A stretch of DNA of 64,000 bases from Choristoneura fumiferana (taxonomy: Eukaryota; Arthropoda; Insecta; Lepidoptera; Tortricidae): positions 16,906,181-16,970,180 of the forward strand of contig NC_133482.1 of NCBI RefSeq assembly GCF_025370935.1. Direction: 5' to 3'. The stretch's first letter is position 1, and every line of letters starts with the position of its first letter. Shown here one piece after another: positions 31,007-41,830 of the stretch. Under the pieces are notes generated by a model. That model saw nothing but the letters and a program-made list of their open reading frames with translations, was not told the DNA's origin and ran no database searches. Position numbers and translations under genes: made by a program.

Positions 31007-31278
31007 AACTATTTCATACCGGCTCGCACCTCTGGGTTTTTCGGAATTCATGTGCGGAATTACATTTGAAATTTACCACGAGCTATGCGGTGAAGGAAAA
31101 CATCGTGAGGTAACCTGCACAAACCTGCGAAGCAATTTAATGGTGCGTGTGAAGTTCCCAATCCGCACTGGGCCCGCGTGGGAACTATGGCCCAAGCCCT
31201 CTTGTTCTGAGAGGAGGCCTGTGCCCAGCAGTGGGACGTATATAGGCTGGGATGATGATGATGATGAACTATTTCATA
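31007..31278 (+). mobile_element. 5'-truncated SINE-1 with perfect 12-bp target duplication
   Basis: AACTATTTCATA is found at 31007-31018 and 31267-31278. The insert starts at CCGGCTCGCACCTCTGGG, after the B box, so the tRNA promoter is missing. It ends GGCTGGGATGATGATGATGA. The body matches the other SINE-1 copies closely. Truncation with an intact duplication fits incomplete target-primed reverse transcription. Confidence 0.9.
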
Positions 31279-31751
31279 GTATTTTTTACTATTTACGGGA
31301 TCAAAACTCGAGAGAAAGAAAGAGAGATAGGGAGAGGAAGGACGAAGGGAGAAGGAAAGAGAGACATAATCAGAGATGAGGGAAAGGGAATAAGAGAGAT
31401 TTATAAATAAGTGTGTATTCGGGGTCCATATTGACTCACATAAGTAATTGAATGCATTTTTTAATCGGTTTATCGGTTTTGAGATCATCCATTACAGAGA
31501 AAAACACAATCAAATGTGTTCTCTTTCTAATATCAGTTAACTGATAAAGGACAAACAATACGACGACGTTTCCGAGACAGGTTACAAGTGAAGATTAAGT
31601 TGCTAGATACTTTTGTTGCCTACAATGCGTCTAACTTGTTGCATCCTGCAAGCCAGCAATTTAGGTGGTGTGAACTGGATCGTGCCGTGCATGCTCCAGT
31701 CAGCACTTTCGTAAATCACTATTGGAATAGGAGTGAGTGGTTTGTGTATTA
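31279..31751. other. Purine-rich tract, then a faintly coding-like minus-strand frame
   Basis: 31305-31395 is nearly pure A/G on the plus strand (GAGAGAAAGAAAGAGAGATA-like). At 31608-31735 the minus strand has an acceptor-like CACTCCTATTCCAATAG followed by 38 open codons (IYESADWSMHGTIQFTPPK...) and a stop. I do not recognise the peptide. It could be a terminal exon or chance. Confidence 0.3.
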
Positions 31752-32010
31752 GCAGGAGGTAGGACCTTGTGCAAGGTTCGCCCGGATTACTACCACCATC
31801 TTGCTCTCTAATCCTGACGTGAAGCAGCAGCGTTTGCACTGTTGTGATTCGGCGTGGAGGGTAAGACACCCGGTGAAATTACTGGCACTTGAGGTATCCC
31901 ATCTTAGGCCTCTAGGTTGGCAACGCATCTGCAATACCCCTGGTGTTCATGGGTAGTGGTGATATCTTACCATCAGGAGAGCCACTTGCTCATTTGCCAA
32001 CCAGTCTAAT
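31752..32010 (+). mobile_element. SINE-4, older copy
   Basis: It starts GCAGGAGGTAGGACCTTGTG and ends CATTTGCCAACCAGTCTAAT. It lacks the TGCAGATG block in GTGTTGCAGATGTTTATGG. Its 3' tail was the target of the SINE-2 insertion that follows. Confidence 0.8.
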
Positions 32011-32273
32011 AAATTAAAACCCTAAATTGAAAATACAAACTGAAATATAGATGCACAGAAAAACCAGAAAAATAAGACCATCACTGGGAATCGAACCCAG
32101 GTCCTCGGTATTCCGTACCGCGTGCTATACCGCTACACCACTGATGGTCAAATTAAACACTAATGGTAATTGATGGAATTTAGGTTTTACGGGATGACCG
32201 TAAAAGTAAAAATTTGGAATTGAAATAAAAAATACAAAAAGATTCCAAAAAACCAATCTTAAATTAAAACCCT
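32011..32273. mobile_element. SINE-2 insertion with inverted 5' half and 13-bp target duplication
   Basis: AAATTAAAACCCT at 32011-32023 recurs at 32261-32273. In the insert the tRNA-like head (32040-32150) is on the minus strand, with B box complement GGAATCGAACC. The 3' tail (32185-32260: ACGGGATGACCGTAAAAG, TTGAAATAAAAAATACAAA, CCAATCTT) is on the plus strand. The complete plus copy at 61917-62118 shows both parts normally share one orientation. Confidence 0.85.
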
Positions 32274-32476
32274 CTTCTGGACGTAGGTTTAGTTTTCATT
32301 GACCTTTAGAGATATTAAGAACATTATCTATCTTTTTAGATTGAGTAGGGGAGACCGAAGAAAGTTGTTACAGAGGAGAGTAGAGACAACGTCGATTTTT
32401 TAGAACTTATTATCTGCTAGCGAGCTCGCAATAGAGCGCGTTTTTAGTTCAAGTCTCGAGCTATCAGACACGCGCT

Positions 32477-32943
32477 GTTGCGAGCTTCATCATCATCATC
32501 ATCATCACGTCAGCCGAAAGACGTCCACTGCTGGACATAGGCCTCCCCCAAGGCTCTCCACTTAGACCGGTCTTGTGCTTTCCGCATCCACCGCGATCCC
32601 GCGATCTTAACCAAGTCGTCGCTCCATCTTGTTGGAGGCCTACCGACAGCTCGTCTCCCGGTCCGCGGACGCCATTCGAGAACCTTCTGGCCCCATCGGC
32701 CATCCGTCCTGCGAGCAATGTGCCCCGCCCACCGCCACTTTAGTTTCGCAATTCTTCGGGCTATGTCGGTAACCTTAGTTCTGGAGCGGATATCATCATT
32801 TCCAATTCTATCCCGCAGAGAAACCCCGAGCATAGCCCTCTCCATAGCCCTTTGAGTGACTTTGAGTTTCTCATGAGGCCCATCGTTAGCGCCCACGTCT
32901 CAGATCCGTATGTACTGGCATCACACACGAGCGTTGCGAGCTT
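32477..32943 (-). mobile_element. 5'-truncated RTE-like LINE with 11-bp target duplication
   Basis: GTTGCGAGCTT at 32477-32487 recurs at 32933-32943. The insert (445 bp, minus strand) encodes, with one or two frameshifts, STYGSETWALT, KVTQRAMERAMLGVSLRDRI, RSRTKVTDIARRIAKLKWRW, AGHIARRTDGRWGQKVLEWR, RAVGRPPTRWSDDLVKIAGS and RWMRKAQDRSKWRALGEAYV before QQWTSFG and stop. The tail is (ATG)n. It is the most complete RTE C-terminus in the window. Confidence 0.88.
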
Positions 32944-33189
32944 GCTAGCAGTAAATAAGTTCCCAAAAATCGACGATGTCAAAATTCTTCTCTGTCACAA
33001 CTCTCCTTGGTCCCTCTACTGCTAATTCAGAGGCCGTATACATCCCTCGCGAGTGCGTATAGTCACATAAAAAGTCATAATGCTATGTTTGTCATAATTT
33101 TTTTACTCGACCTTCTGAAGTGTATTACGAATCTTACTATCAAGCATCTAAAGAATTGCCTTTTTTGCTCATTGTTGCTGTATATTTAA
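32944..33189. other. Short non-coding spacer
   Basis: GTCATAATGCTATGTTTGTC near 33078 resembles the arm of the fold-back at 12906. Nothing else was recognised. Confidence 0.35.
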
Positions 33190-33475
33190 GTTTCTTTCAT
33201 TTTCTTTCAAATGAACTCCAGGTGAACAAAATAACAACCAATAGTTTTGAAGAAACATCATGCATGTCAGTAGCTGTTTGTTCCGACGCTGCTAGTGTAA
33301 AGTTCCCGAAGCTGAGCGGTTTATCCCGGAGCACCCAAAGTTCAACATTAATGAACCGAGCCACCGCCGAGCCAGCCTTGCAGACTTCTTGCAGATTTGT
33401 AACGCCTGAGCCAGCGTCGAGGCCAATTATTACTGACTTAGTTTCTGTAGCTTTACCTAATTGATATACATTGCA
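33190..33475. other. Unidentified block open on both strands
   Basis: On the plus strand a pyrimidine-rich tract and AACTCCAG precede about 85 open codons ending in TGA at about 33463. On the minus strand about 90 codons are open (...SVIIGLDAGSGVTNLQEVCK, AGSAVARFINVELWVLRDKP...). GC content is raised and third-position use looks non-random, more so on the minus strand. I recognise no domain. It may be a retroposed gene piece or an exon. Confidence 0.3.
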
Positions 33476-33489
33476 TTGTATTGGGTTTT

Positions 33490-33768
33490 GCAGGTGGTAG
33501 GACCTTGTGCAAGGTCCGCTCGAATTGCTACCACCATCTTGCTCGCTAAGCCTGCCGTGAAGCAGCAGTGCTTGCACTGTTGTGTTTCGGCGTTGAGGGT
33601 AAGACAACCGGTGAAATTACTGGCACTTGAGGTATCCCATCTTAGGCCTCTAGGTAGGCAACGCATCTGCAATACCTCTGGTGTTGCAGATGTTTATGGG
33701 CGGTGGTGACCTCTTATCATCAGGAGACCCACTTGCTCGTTTGCCATCCAGTCGAATAAAAAAAAAAC
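33490..33768 (+). mobile_element. SINE-4 copy
   Basis: GCAGGTGGTAGGACCTTGTG start, GGCACTTGAGGTATCCCATC body, GTCGAATAAAAAAA end. It is near full length with few changes. Confidence 0.85.
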
Positions 33769-33804
33769 ATTTGACTAGAAATACCTAGACATACTATATT
33801 ATAA

Positions 33805-34115
33805 AGTTAATGATTATATATCATGGACAGGGATATTTGGAAATAATTCCGATCCGCATTAGCGATCCCTTCAAATAGCGAACCTACTGTGTTAAAATAA
33901 AGTTGTGTTAAATACTTGTGATGTATACATATCATTTAATAATATTGTAAATCTGTTTTAAAAAAATATATATATACCTCGTTGAGTTTCTTGCCGGATT
34001 CTTCTCAGCAGAGGTTTTTCCGAACCGGTGGTAGATTTCTTTTGATATTCATAAGTGCTTGTTATAGCCTAAAATGAATAAAGATATTTTGACTTTGACT
34101 TTGATACTTGTATTA
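33805..34115 (+). mobile_element. Family L LINE 3' end, full UTR
   Basis: It starts GTTAATGATTATAT and includes CATGGACAGGGATATTTGGA, CGTTGAGTTTCTTGCCGGAT, GAACCGGTGGTAGATTTC and CATAAGTGCTTGTTATAGCC. It ends AATAAAGATATTTTGACTTT with GACTTTGA repeats. It is 3' UTR of a non-LTR element with no coding part. Copies: 58795-59066, 42700-42860, 22301 and 21017. Confidence 0.7.
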
Positions 34116-34693
34116 TGTGTTTCGTTAGCAGAACAAATTCATTGAAACCTGCAAATTTCTATGGAACTCTCGATGCAATCCAATTCGTGCTTGGCTGTTT
34201 TTAATAAAGAAAGATTTTTTATATAAGCATAATATCGGGATGAAAAGTAGCCTATAAGTGTTTTTCCAGACTTACTGCACGTACAGCTATGTATCTTCAT
34301 CTAACCATTAGCAAAGAGCGACCGCTTTAGCTTTAGCTTACGCACTTATCGCGTTTTTAATATCACCAGCAAAGGACTGAAGCAATGTAAAGGCTTAAAT
34401 GTTTCACCGTATTCAATATTCACATTACAATTATTAACATTTCAGATTTAATAAAGTTCAAGGTGAGGGATTAAACCCCAAAAAATTTAACAAGTTGAAT
34501 GTACATAAACAAGTTTTACGAACGAGATGCGATATTAGTATTGTACTTATTCCTTTGTTGGATGATATTGAAATATTTTAAAACAGGTTTGGGTTAGACT
34601 TTTCTCATCAAAATATTAATATCAAGTCACGATATACTCGTAATATCAAAGTCAAATAAGTTCATGATTTTTTTTTGTTCGGAATATTTAATT
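34116..34693. other. AT-rich non-coding, nothing recognised
   Basis: No repeat partner, frame or boxes were seen. Confidence 0.4.
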
Positions 34694-35275
34694 GAAAATA
34701 CAAACTGAGACATGGATGCACAGAAAAACCAGAAATAGGGACCAGCACTGGGAATCGAACCCAGGTCCTCAGCATTCTGTGCTGCGTGCTATAACCCTAC
34801 ACCACTGCTGGACAGGAGTCTAGACGCGATTTTTTCCTATGCATACATATCTCAGGTTACTTATTTCTACTATGCTTCTTAAACAGCAGCACTAGCGACA
34901 TCTATGTTATCGTCGAGAGACGTCATACTCTTTCGGAACTAACCGCTCACCCAGACAAGAGATGCCGCTACTAAGCAATCAAATTATGATTGTTTTTTTA
35001 GAGTCTCTTTGTATTTTTTATTTCAACTCCAAATTTGTTACTTTTACGGGTAGGTATCCCGTGAAACCATATCGAAAATACAAACTGAGACATGGATGCA
35101 CAGAAAAACCAGAAAAAGGGACCAGCACTGGGAATCGAACCCAGGTCCTCAGCAATCTGTGCTGCGTGCTATAACCCCTACACCACTGCTGGGCAGGAAT
35201 CTAGACGCGAATTTTTCCTATGCATACATATCTCAGGTTGCTTATTTCTACTATGCTACTCCCTGTGTTATCTCT
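34694..35275 (-). mobile_element. SINE-2 tandem dimer: head, tail, linker, head
   Basis: Read on the minus strand: a first tRNA-like head (B box GGTTCGATTCC) at 35071-35190, its tail with TTGAAATAAAAAATACAAA at 34986-35070, and a linker with AGCGGCATCTCTTGTCTGGG and TGAGATATGTATGCATAGG. A second nearly identical head follows at 34694-34815. The repeat offset is about 375 bp. The tail-linker-head order recurs at 53750-54065. Confidence 0.75.
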
Positions 35276-36039
35276 TTAGTGCTAATGTTTAATGGTTTGC
35301 CGCGCGAAGTCGACACAGAGCTTGGTTTATACCTGTCGTACGCACTGTTCGTCCGTCTGTCTCTAATTACAATGTAAACACGTTAACCCTCCAATGACTA
35401 ATTTACTGGGAAAGGGCTTGTTTGTAATGTAATCGATTGTTACAAACAAAAGCCATATGGACGTTTGAACGTGTGTGCGATCGGACTGCGTGCGGTGATG
35501 AATGCCGTTGGCGTTTCGTAGTCCTTTAAGGAACCATTTAGAACGCCATGTCCGTCCGTTTATATGTCCGTCCGTCTGTATGCCCGTCCGTGGCCTAGCT
35601 TAGAAACTGTTAATGCTAAAAAGCTGTCGTTTTGCATGGGTAGAAATTATCAACGCAAAAACTGATGAAACATAATTATGAGCAAAAAAAAAATTGTAGG
35701 TAAAATAGTATGATTAAGAGTGCTAAATGATGTTAGTAGTCAAATATCTCTCGCTCTAGTAGCTTAACCACTGTTTTAAAAAATCTGATATAAATTATAA
35801 TAGTAACATCTTCCACAGCTCCGTTTAGTTGGCTTTATTGTAAGTTTAAGTAAAGCTTTAAATATTTGTCACATATACATAACATAACTATGAATCGTTT
35901 CTAGAAGGTCTGAAATAAATGTATTTATTTGTTTGTTTGTATTGCACCTACTATTGCCATTGCACCCGCACGTTCAGTACATGATATAGACATTTCTATT
36001 ACTATTGGTAGTTTTATTAGTATTCTAAATCTTGATTAT
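35276..36039. other. Non-coding stretch with a possible family D scrap
   Basis: 35540-35690 has CATGTCCGTCCG repeats and GTGGCCTAGCTTAGAAACTG, loosely like the microsatellite end of family D in complement. The small palindrome TTTGTTTGTAATG...TTACAAACAAA sits at 35421-35446. No gene. Confidence 0.35.
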
Positions 36040-36290
36040 TGTTTTTTTTTTCTTGTATTGTATTGATTCAATGACATTATGAGGAGCGTATTAGCGTATC
36101 TACCGAATATTGTGCGCCATACACTGGCTGATTGTGACGAACTTCAATGTAATTGTTACCATTTATGTAATCACTCCCTTTATGACAATAAATGATTTGA
36201 TTGATTGATTTGATTGATTGATTTGATTGATTGATTGATTTGATTAATTGATTCCATTGATTGATTTAATTGATTGATTTGATTCATTGA
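36040..36290 (+). mobile_element. LINE 3' end with long (TTGA)n tail
   Basis: CTTCAATGTAATTGTTACCA and ATGTAATCACTCCCTTTATG lead into ACAATAAATGATTTGATTGA. About 110 bp of TTGATTGATT/TTGATTTGATTG repeats follow. The layout, AATAAA-like signal then simple repeat, is that of a non-LTR 3' end. Confidence 0.55.
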
Positions 36291-36482
36291 TATCCAATAT
36301 ACAAACTGAAACATAGATGCACAGAAAAAACCAGAAAAAGAGACCAGCGCTGAGAATCAAACCCAGGTCCTCAGCATTCCGTGCTGCGTGCTATACCTCT
36401 ACACCACCACTGGACAACAAAAGTAACAAAATTTGGAGTTGAAATAAAAAATACAAAAAGACTCCAAAAACCAATCTTAATT
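36290..36482. mobile_element. SINE-2 insertion with inverted 5' half, second case
   Basis: As at 32011-32273, the head (about 36300-36412, B box complement GAATCAAACCC) is on the minus strand. The tail (AAAGTAACAAAATTTGGAGT, TTGAAATAAAAAATAC, CCAATCTTA) is on the plus strand. It lies in a TTGATTGATT tract, which continues on the right, so a target duplication cannot be resolved. Confidence 0.75.
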
Positions 36483-37995
36483 TGATTGATTGATTTATTT
36501 TATTTTATTTATTACGAAAAGCTCATAGCAGGTTTTTAGGTATGCAAGATTATCCGCTACAAAAAAAACGATAGATGCATATATGAAGTTTTTATACTTA
36601 ATATTAATAGAATCTTCAAAGTTGGAGGTTTAGCAGCTCCCAACGAAGCGCTGTGAGATCGGAAAACGAAGAGTACCAGGATGGGTACCGCAGTAACGAT
36701 AGGGTCCCGCTCTAAACATTATTAATGTGACCCCTAATTTGTACAATGACTTAAGACAATGCCCTTTTGGTTGGAACAGATGCTACTCAAATCAAATCGT
36801 GAAACTTACGTACCCAAAGGTCGAAAACTGAAATCTACCGTTGCAAACAAAACCAAGTTTTTACTATGGGATATACTGAGAAATGGATAAACGTAAATTC
36901 GCAGATAACACCATAAAAAAAGCGATCAAGTGTAAATCGGAATTGCACAGCGAGTTCCTTACAAATTTGTAAATATCTATGAATATTCAGTGTGAGCAGG
37001 GCTCTTCTCCTAACAAAAATGAATGTAGTTAGAGGTCATTCGTTTAAAATGATTTTTTACATTTTTTCTTGTTGATAGTTCTATAAAAGCTAACTTTGTA
37101 CCAATTTCAAGTTTCTAGAACAACCGAAAGTACTGAGGTTTTTCGGATACAAAAATGTGTATGGAAACATCTTTTTTGATGAGTGTAAGTGTCTTTTGAT
37201 TGCGTTAACTGAGTTGTTTTATTTTTACAGCTTCAAGGGGTAGCAGACTCAATTATTTGGTATTAATTTCAGCTTTATACCTACCCGCGTCAAAGCTTCT
37301 CTGTTAGATGGAATCCATAATATTGAATTGAAATTTAATCCAAAAACGACATATTCCTCACCTTCTTTAAATGGTACAACTGAACGATCTAATTGTGTCA
37401 TTGCAGATACAAAGCATATCACCATGTCTTAAATACGCCGTGTTTTTATATCGGTTAACTTCGGCAGACGACTCAATTCAATGATATGAACTACCTGATA
37501 ATTATATGGATTTTGAAAAAAAAAACATAAACTAAGGACCTTTACGCTGTTTTACTGCTAATAATAAATTAATAAACTTAACTTGATTATCTTTCGAACA
37601 ATAAGAGTTGGTCAATAGTGTCTTAGAGAAATTAACATAATTTGACCTGTAGATTCTCCCCTTAAAGTTAACGGATATCAAAAATAACTCGCTGTCTAAC
37701 CTACACCAATAACTCCTGTAGCTTTAATAAAACTGCTAGAGCCTGTAGCAATTTTCCTGCTCTGGATACGCGACAATATCGGCCTGAAAGCTACAATACT
37801 AACTAACCGTTAGTCCGGTTTTCATTGCGAGCATGCTCTGCCTACTGCATTTGCTGTTCAATACGATGCCATTTTCACTGTATATTGGTGAATCAGTTTT
37901 TTATGGGAATATTTCTCTCTGTACGGATATAAAAATGGATGTAGAGGCGGAGGTTACGTTTAAATATTGAAGCCAGCAAATAATGAGTTTGTTTT
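36483..37995. other. 1.5 kb without recognised features
   Basis: AT-rich with no long frames. Segments such as 37020-37560 read like old non-coding sequence. No repeat match was noticed and nothing is claimed. Confidence 0.4.
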
Positions 37996-38275
37996 CAGGT
38001 GGTAGGACCTTGTGCAAGGTCCGCCCGGATCGCTACCACCATCTTGCTCGCTAATCCTGCCGTGAAGCAGCAGTGCTTGCACTGTTGTGTTTCGGCGTGG
38101 AGAGTAAGACAGCCGGTGAAATTACTGGCACTTGAGGTATCCCATCTTAGGCCTCTAGGTTGGCAACGCATCTGCAATACCCCTGGTGTTGCACATTTTT
38201 ATCGGCGGTGTTGCATGATCTCTTACCATCAAGAGACCCACTTGCTCGTTTGCCATCCAGTCGAATAAAAAAAAA
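37996..38275 (+). mobile_element. SINE-4 copy
   Basis: CAGGTGGTAGGACCTTGTGC start, GGCACTTGAGGTATCCCATC body, TGCCATCCAGTCGAATAAAA end. It carries minor changes near 38190-38215. Confidence 0.85.
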
Positions 38276-38548
38276 CAATATTATATTGTAGTACACACAT
38301 GCACACACGTGGAATGCGAAACTTGCGACACATTTTGGGCCATTAACACTAATTTTGCCTGCGTTTTTAAATTAAAAAAAATCGTTATGTTCTAAAAGTT
38401 CACCATTTGACTCGCCTGCCTGTTTTTTTTTTTTCAAATTTTGACAGCTCAAAAATATTTTGTACTTTTTAATTTATTAAAATCGCCTGTTCGATTGAAC
38501 GGTTAACATACAAATGCCCATGAAAAATAACACACACCATTACAGCTT

Positions 38549-39238
38549 TTTAGGGTTCCGGAGCCAAAATGGCAAAAACGAAATCCTTATTGTTTCGTCA
38601 AATCCGTCTCTCTGTCTGTCCGTCCGTATGTCAAAGGCATTTTACTCGAAAACGACAAGATGTAAATCAATGAAATTTGGAGTGCAGATGTCTTGTCAAA
38701 GCCGCTATTTAGTTTTGTAGTTAAATTACAAAAATGAATATTTTTAGGGGGGGCACTCCATACACGTAACAGAAATTGAAAAAAAGAATATTTTTTTAAC
38801 TCGCATCAACGTGTGGCACATAGTTCGATAGCTCTTTTGAAAAGATAATAAGGTTTCTCAAAAAAAAAATTGATTAAGTGAAGATTTCCGGAAATAATCG
38901 CTCCCAAAGTAGCAAAAGTTGTGTCCCCCCTCTATCTTGTAAACCGTTTGTTCAAAAATATGCAAAAAATATGGAAAGGTAACGTTTAATAAATACTTTC
39001 AATGAAAATTGGTTTCAACATGATCGGATATACCGTTTTTGAGTTATTGCCGAAAAACTGCGCTTCTCAACAAAAGGACGTAAGTGCCGTGAAGATACGC
39101 TCTTTCTCTGGTAATAGATTTTAAGACAGTTTAGTAAGTGTTTTAATTGTGCTATAACGCACATAATATTACTTGATTTTTTTCGTAATGGCTACGGAAC
39201 CCTATCTTGGGCGTATCCGACATGCTCTTGGCCGGTTT
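38549..39238 (-). repeat. Family D-related repeat, distinct subfamily
   Basis: On the minus strand it starts AAAACCGGCCAAGAGCATGT and continues CCCAAGATAGGGTTCCGTAG. It ends GTTTTTGCCATTTTGGCTCC and GGAACCCTAAAAA. The interior (TAGTTCGATAGCTCTTTTGA, CAACATGATCGGATATACCG) differs from the plus copies, so ends are shared while the middle is not. Confidence 0.6.
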
Positions 39239-39846
39239 TTTTTTAAATATTTTACCCTAAAAATCTGCCATTCACAAACACCGTGTTGGCTGTTTAGGGG
39301 TTTCCAAGGTAAATTAAAAAAAATACTTTAATCCCTAGAGAATAAAAAAGGAGCTTTAGTCCCGATATGCTTAGACTAAAGTAACGTTTTAAGAGCATGA
39401 GAAGTGAAAAAGTTATTATTTACCCAAGCTTCATAAAACTATAATATTGAGTAAGTACCTAGATAATACCTCAACGTGCATGCAAGAGGCTGTCCATAAC
39501 TTCTCTAACTAATTATGTTAATGTTATGCATGTATTTTATACACGTACGATATTATCAACTCGATATAACACCGTCTTAGGAAGTTTACGTAAATTGGTT
39601 TGCATAATTTTAGAAGCAGAAGATAGGTATCCCAAAATATGTGTAGGATTCGGCGTGAATTATAATATAGATAGTATAATTAAACAATAAAGAAATAAAA
39701 CTGGTATTTATTAATTTATTTTTTAAATATATTTAATTCATTTTAACTCATACATACACCCACACATTAACATGAACGCTACCATACCCTGCTACCATTG
39801 GGCACCGAAATTCGAACGAAGAACGAAGAAAGCAAATGACTCCAGA
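39239..39846. other. Non-coding, with a family B 3' scrap
   Basis: 39361-39412 (ATGCTTAGACTAAAGTAACG and GAGCATGAGAAGTGAAAAAG) matches the end of family B. The rest is unrecognised. Confidence 0.4.
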
Positions 39847-39936
39847 CGACTCGGCGGCTGCCGCAACACGCACACTACGCACGCAGCACGTACGTAGGTG
39901 GCGCGTAGTGTGCGTGTTGCGGCAGCCGCCGAGTCG
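39847..39936. repeat. Perfect inverted repeat, 34-bp arms, GC-rich
   Basis: Left arm 39847-39880 begins CGACTCGGCGGCTGCCGCAA and right arm 39903-39936 is its exact complement, around a 22-bp spacer. Directly downstream lies GGGCTACGAAATAGCCCGAA and ACATGTCGAGCTAAACTCGG (39948-39992), two more short palindromes. Confidence 0.85.
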
Positions 39937-40030
39937 CGTGCTGAGAAGAAGGGCTACGAAATAGCCCGAAACATGTCGAGCTAAACTCGGTTTAAGACGT
40001 GAGTTATCCGTTAAAATATCATTTAATATG

Positions 40031-40348
40031 AGTGAGTCTCACGGTAGTTTCATGTTCAAAAAGACTCCAGACGACGCTATAATTTTGTACAACCGCTCTA
40101 AATAAACTCTTAATTCTCAAAATACTATAAAACTCCCAAAAACCTCTAAAAAACTGTGCAGTGAAGTGGTGATGAACAATTTTGTGCCGTTTACAATATT
40201 CCTGTGGAAACTCAATTGCTGGTGAAAGCAGCATTCCGGTTTTCAAGGTATTGTTCTGCCCCTCCAAAAACAAACTCAGAAAAGATCAAAACTTATCGGA
40301 CCATTCCTGGTAATGTAATCGTGACTTGAATCGTTTATTTTAGTAATA
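40031..40348. other. Non-coding, nothing recognised
   Basis: An 84-codon minus frame (40019-40273) has no domain or coding-like features. No repeat was noticed. Confidence 0.35.
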
Positions 40349-40968
40349 AAAAAAACCGGCCAAGAGCGTGTCGTACACGCCCTGTATAGGGTTTCGTAGC
40401 CATTAAGAAAAAATCAAATAATATTTTTCTAAGGATTTCGTATTGTGTACTGAATCTTCCAAGTTTAGGTATATTTTCTACCTTAGGCTGCTATTTGCTC
40501 TTAAACTACTAATAATTCTCAATCAATTTTAGCCGCTTTAATTTGCCTTGTAAATTTGATATATTTACTACCATTATGATTTTTTTCAAATTTTTCCACC
40601 CGACAGTTTAGATTTTTTTTACACTTTAAATTTGAATATTTCGCAAAAAGATCACTGAATAGAATGATTGTCTAAGCAACCCCTCAATGGTTTTAAAAGA
40701 CCTATCCAACGATACCCCTCAATAAAGTTTTAGTCGAGAAAAAAAAATCACCCCTACTTTACGTCAATGGGAGGTACCCAAAAAAAAGTTTTTTACTTTC
40801 TTTCATTGTACCACTTTGTTGGCGTGACTGTTATGTATATTCATGTCAAATTACAGCTTTCTAGTACTAACGGTCTTTGGGCTTACTCGCGGACAGACAG
40901 ACAGACAGACGGACAGACATGGCGAAACTTTAAGGGTTCCTAGTTGACTACGGAACCCTAAAAAAATA
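40349..40968 (+). repeat. Family D repeat, complete copy
   Basis: It starts AAACCGGCCAAGAGCGTGTC, carries GGATTTCGTATTGTGTACTG and AAGTTTAGGTATATTTTCTA, an (ACAG)n tract near 40896, and ends GACTACGGAACCCTAAAAAA. Substitutions and small indels relative to 6163-6829 are spread evenly. Confidence 0.75.
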
Positions 40969-41830
40969 TAAATTTGCCCCTATCATATAAAAACAATATT
41001 TTTAAAATCCGAAGTTATTATGCCAATATTATTTTGAATTTTATTTATATTTATCCCTCAAACTACTGCATCAATTTTGATGACACTATAAGACATCAGT
41101 TTTTTTCCAACTGAAAAATAATTTACATTATGCTTTTAGTCGGTACAATTAATATTATCATCGTTTATTATGCAATTACAGATTAGGTATGTCAACCTTT
41201 TATGTTTTCAGAAATTATGCAGTTTTTAATATGCATTTTGTTTATGTAAAATTAAAATTAGCAAAATGGTTGCTATGCTACGCAAATCATTGCACACCCA
41301 TGTAAAACTGCTGAACGGAGTTATATACATTTTAGTATGTGATTTCACTTTATTCTAACCTCAAACAGTAGGTACCTAATGCCTATATCTGTTTTCTGCT
41401 CAATTTCTAATAAATTTTTCGTTCGCGTATAACTTGGTCTCGGACAACGATGTTATCCTTTACGGATTACGTTTTTTCCTTTTGCCACTGAACCCACTGA
41501 AAACACAAAGGCAAATAATTTGATCCGCCAATATACGAATAGTTCATTTGTCGATTTGTCGGCAATATATCGCGATATGTCGCCGGATGTCGCTGCGGGA
41601 AGTCAATACACGTGCCGAATAAAATAAAATACAACCACAAACATAAATCCTACTCATATTATACGAGAGCTTGTGAACGTGAGCTTGAGTGTTGCTTACT
41701 TGGTTCGTGTTTGCCTTCACGCTAAAATGGCGTTTGGATGATGTTTGATTTGTACAATTTCCAAAAATTACGCCGTGGCACTAAGGCCGCGTTTCCACTC
41801 AGCACTGTTATCTAATGGAAATAATAATAA
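40969..41830. other. AT-rich non-coding, nothing recognised
   Basis: No frame or repeat partner was seen. AAGGCCGCGTTTCCACTCAG at 41782 looks like the tip of a MITE whose other end is not found. Confidence 0.4.

Noticed and set aside
32510..32896. 128-codon minus frame as a host gene
   Set aside because: It is the C-terminal module of an RTE-like LINE, flanked by a perfect target duplication and an (ATG)n tail.
33461..33709. Recurrent 60-90 codon frames shared by 33.5, 38.0 and 54.7 kb
   Set aside because: All are translations of SINE-4 in either strand; the similarity is of DNA, and frames shift between copies.
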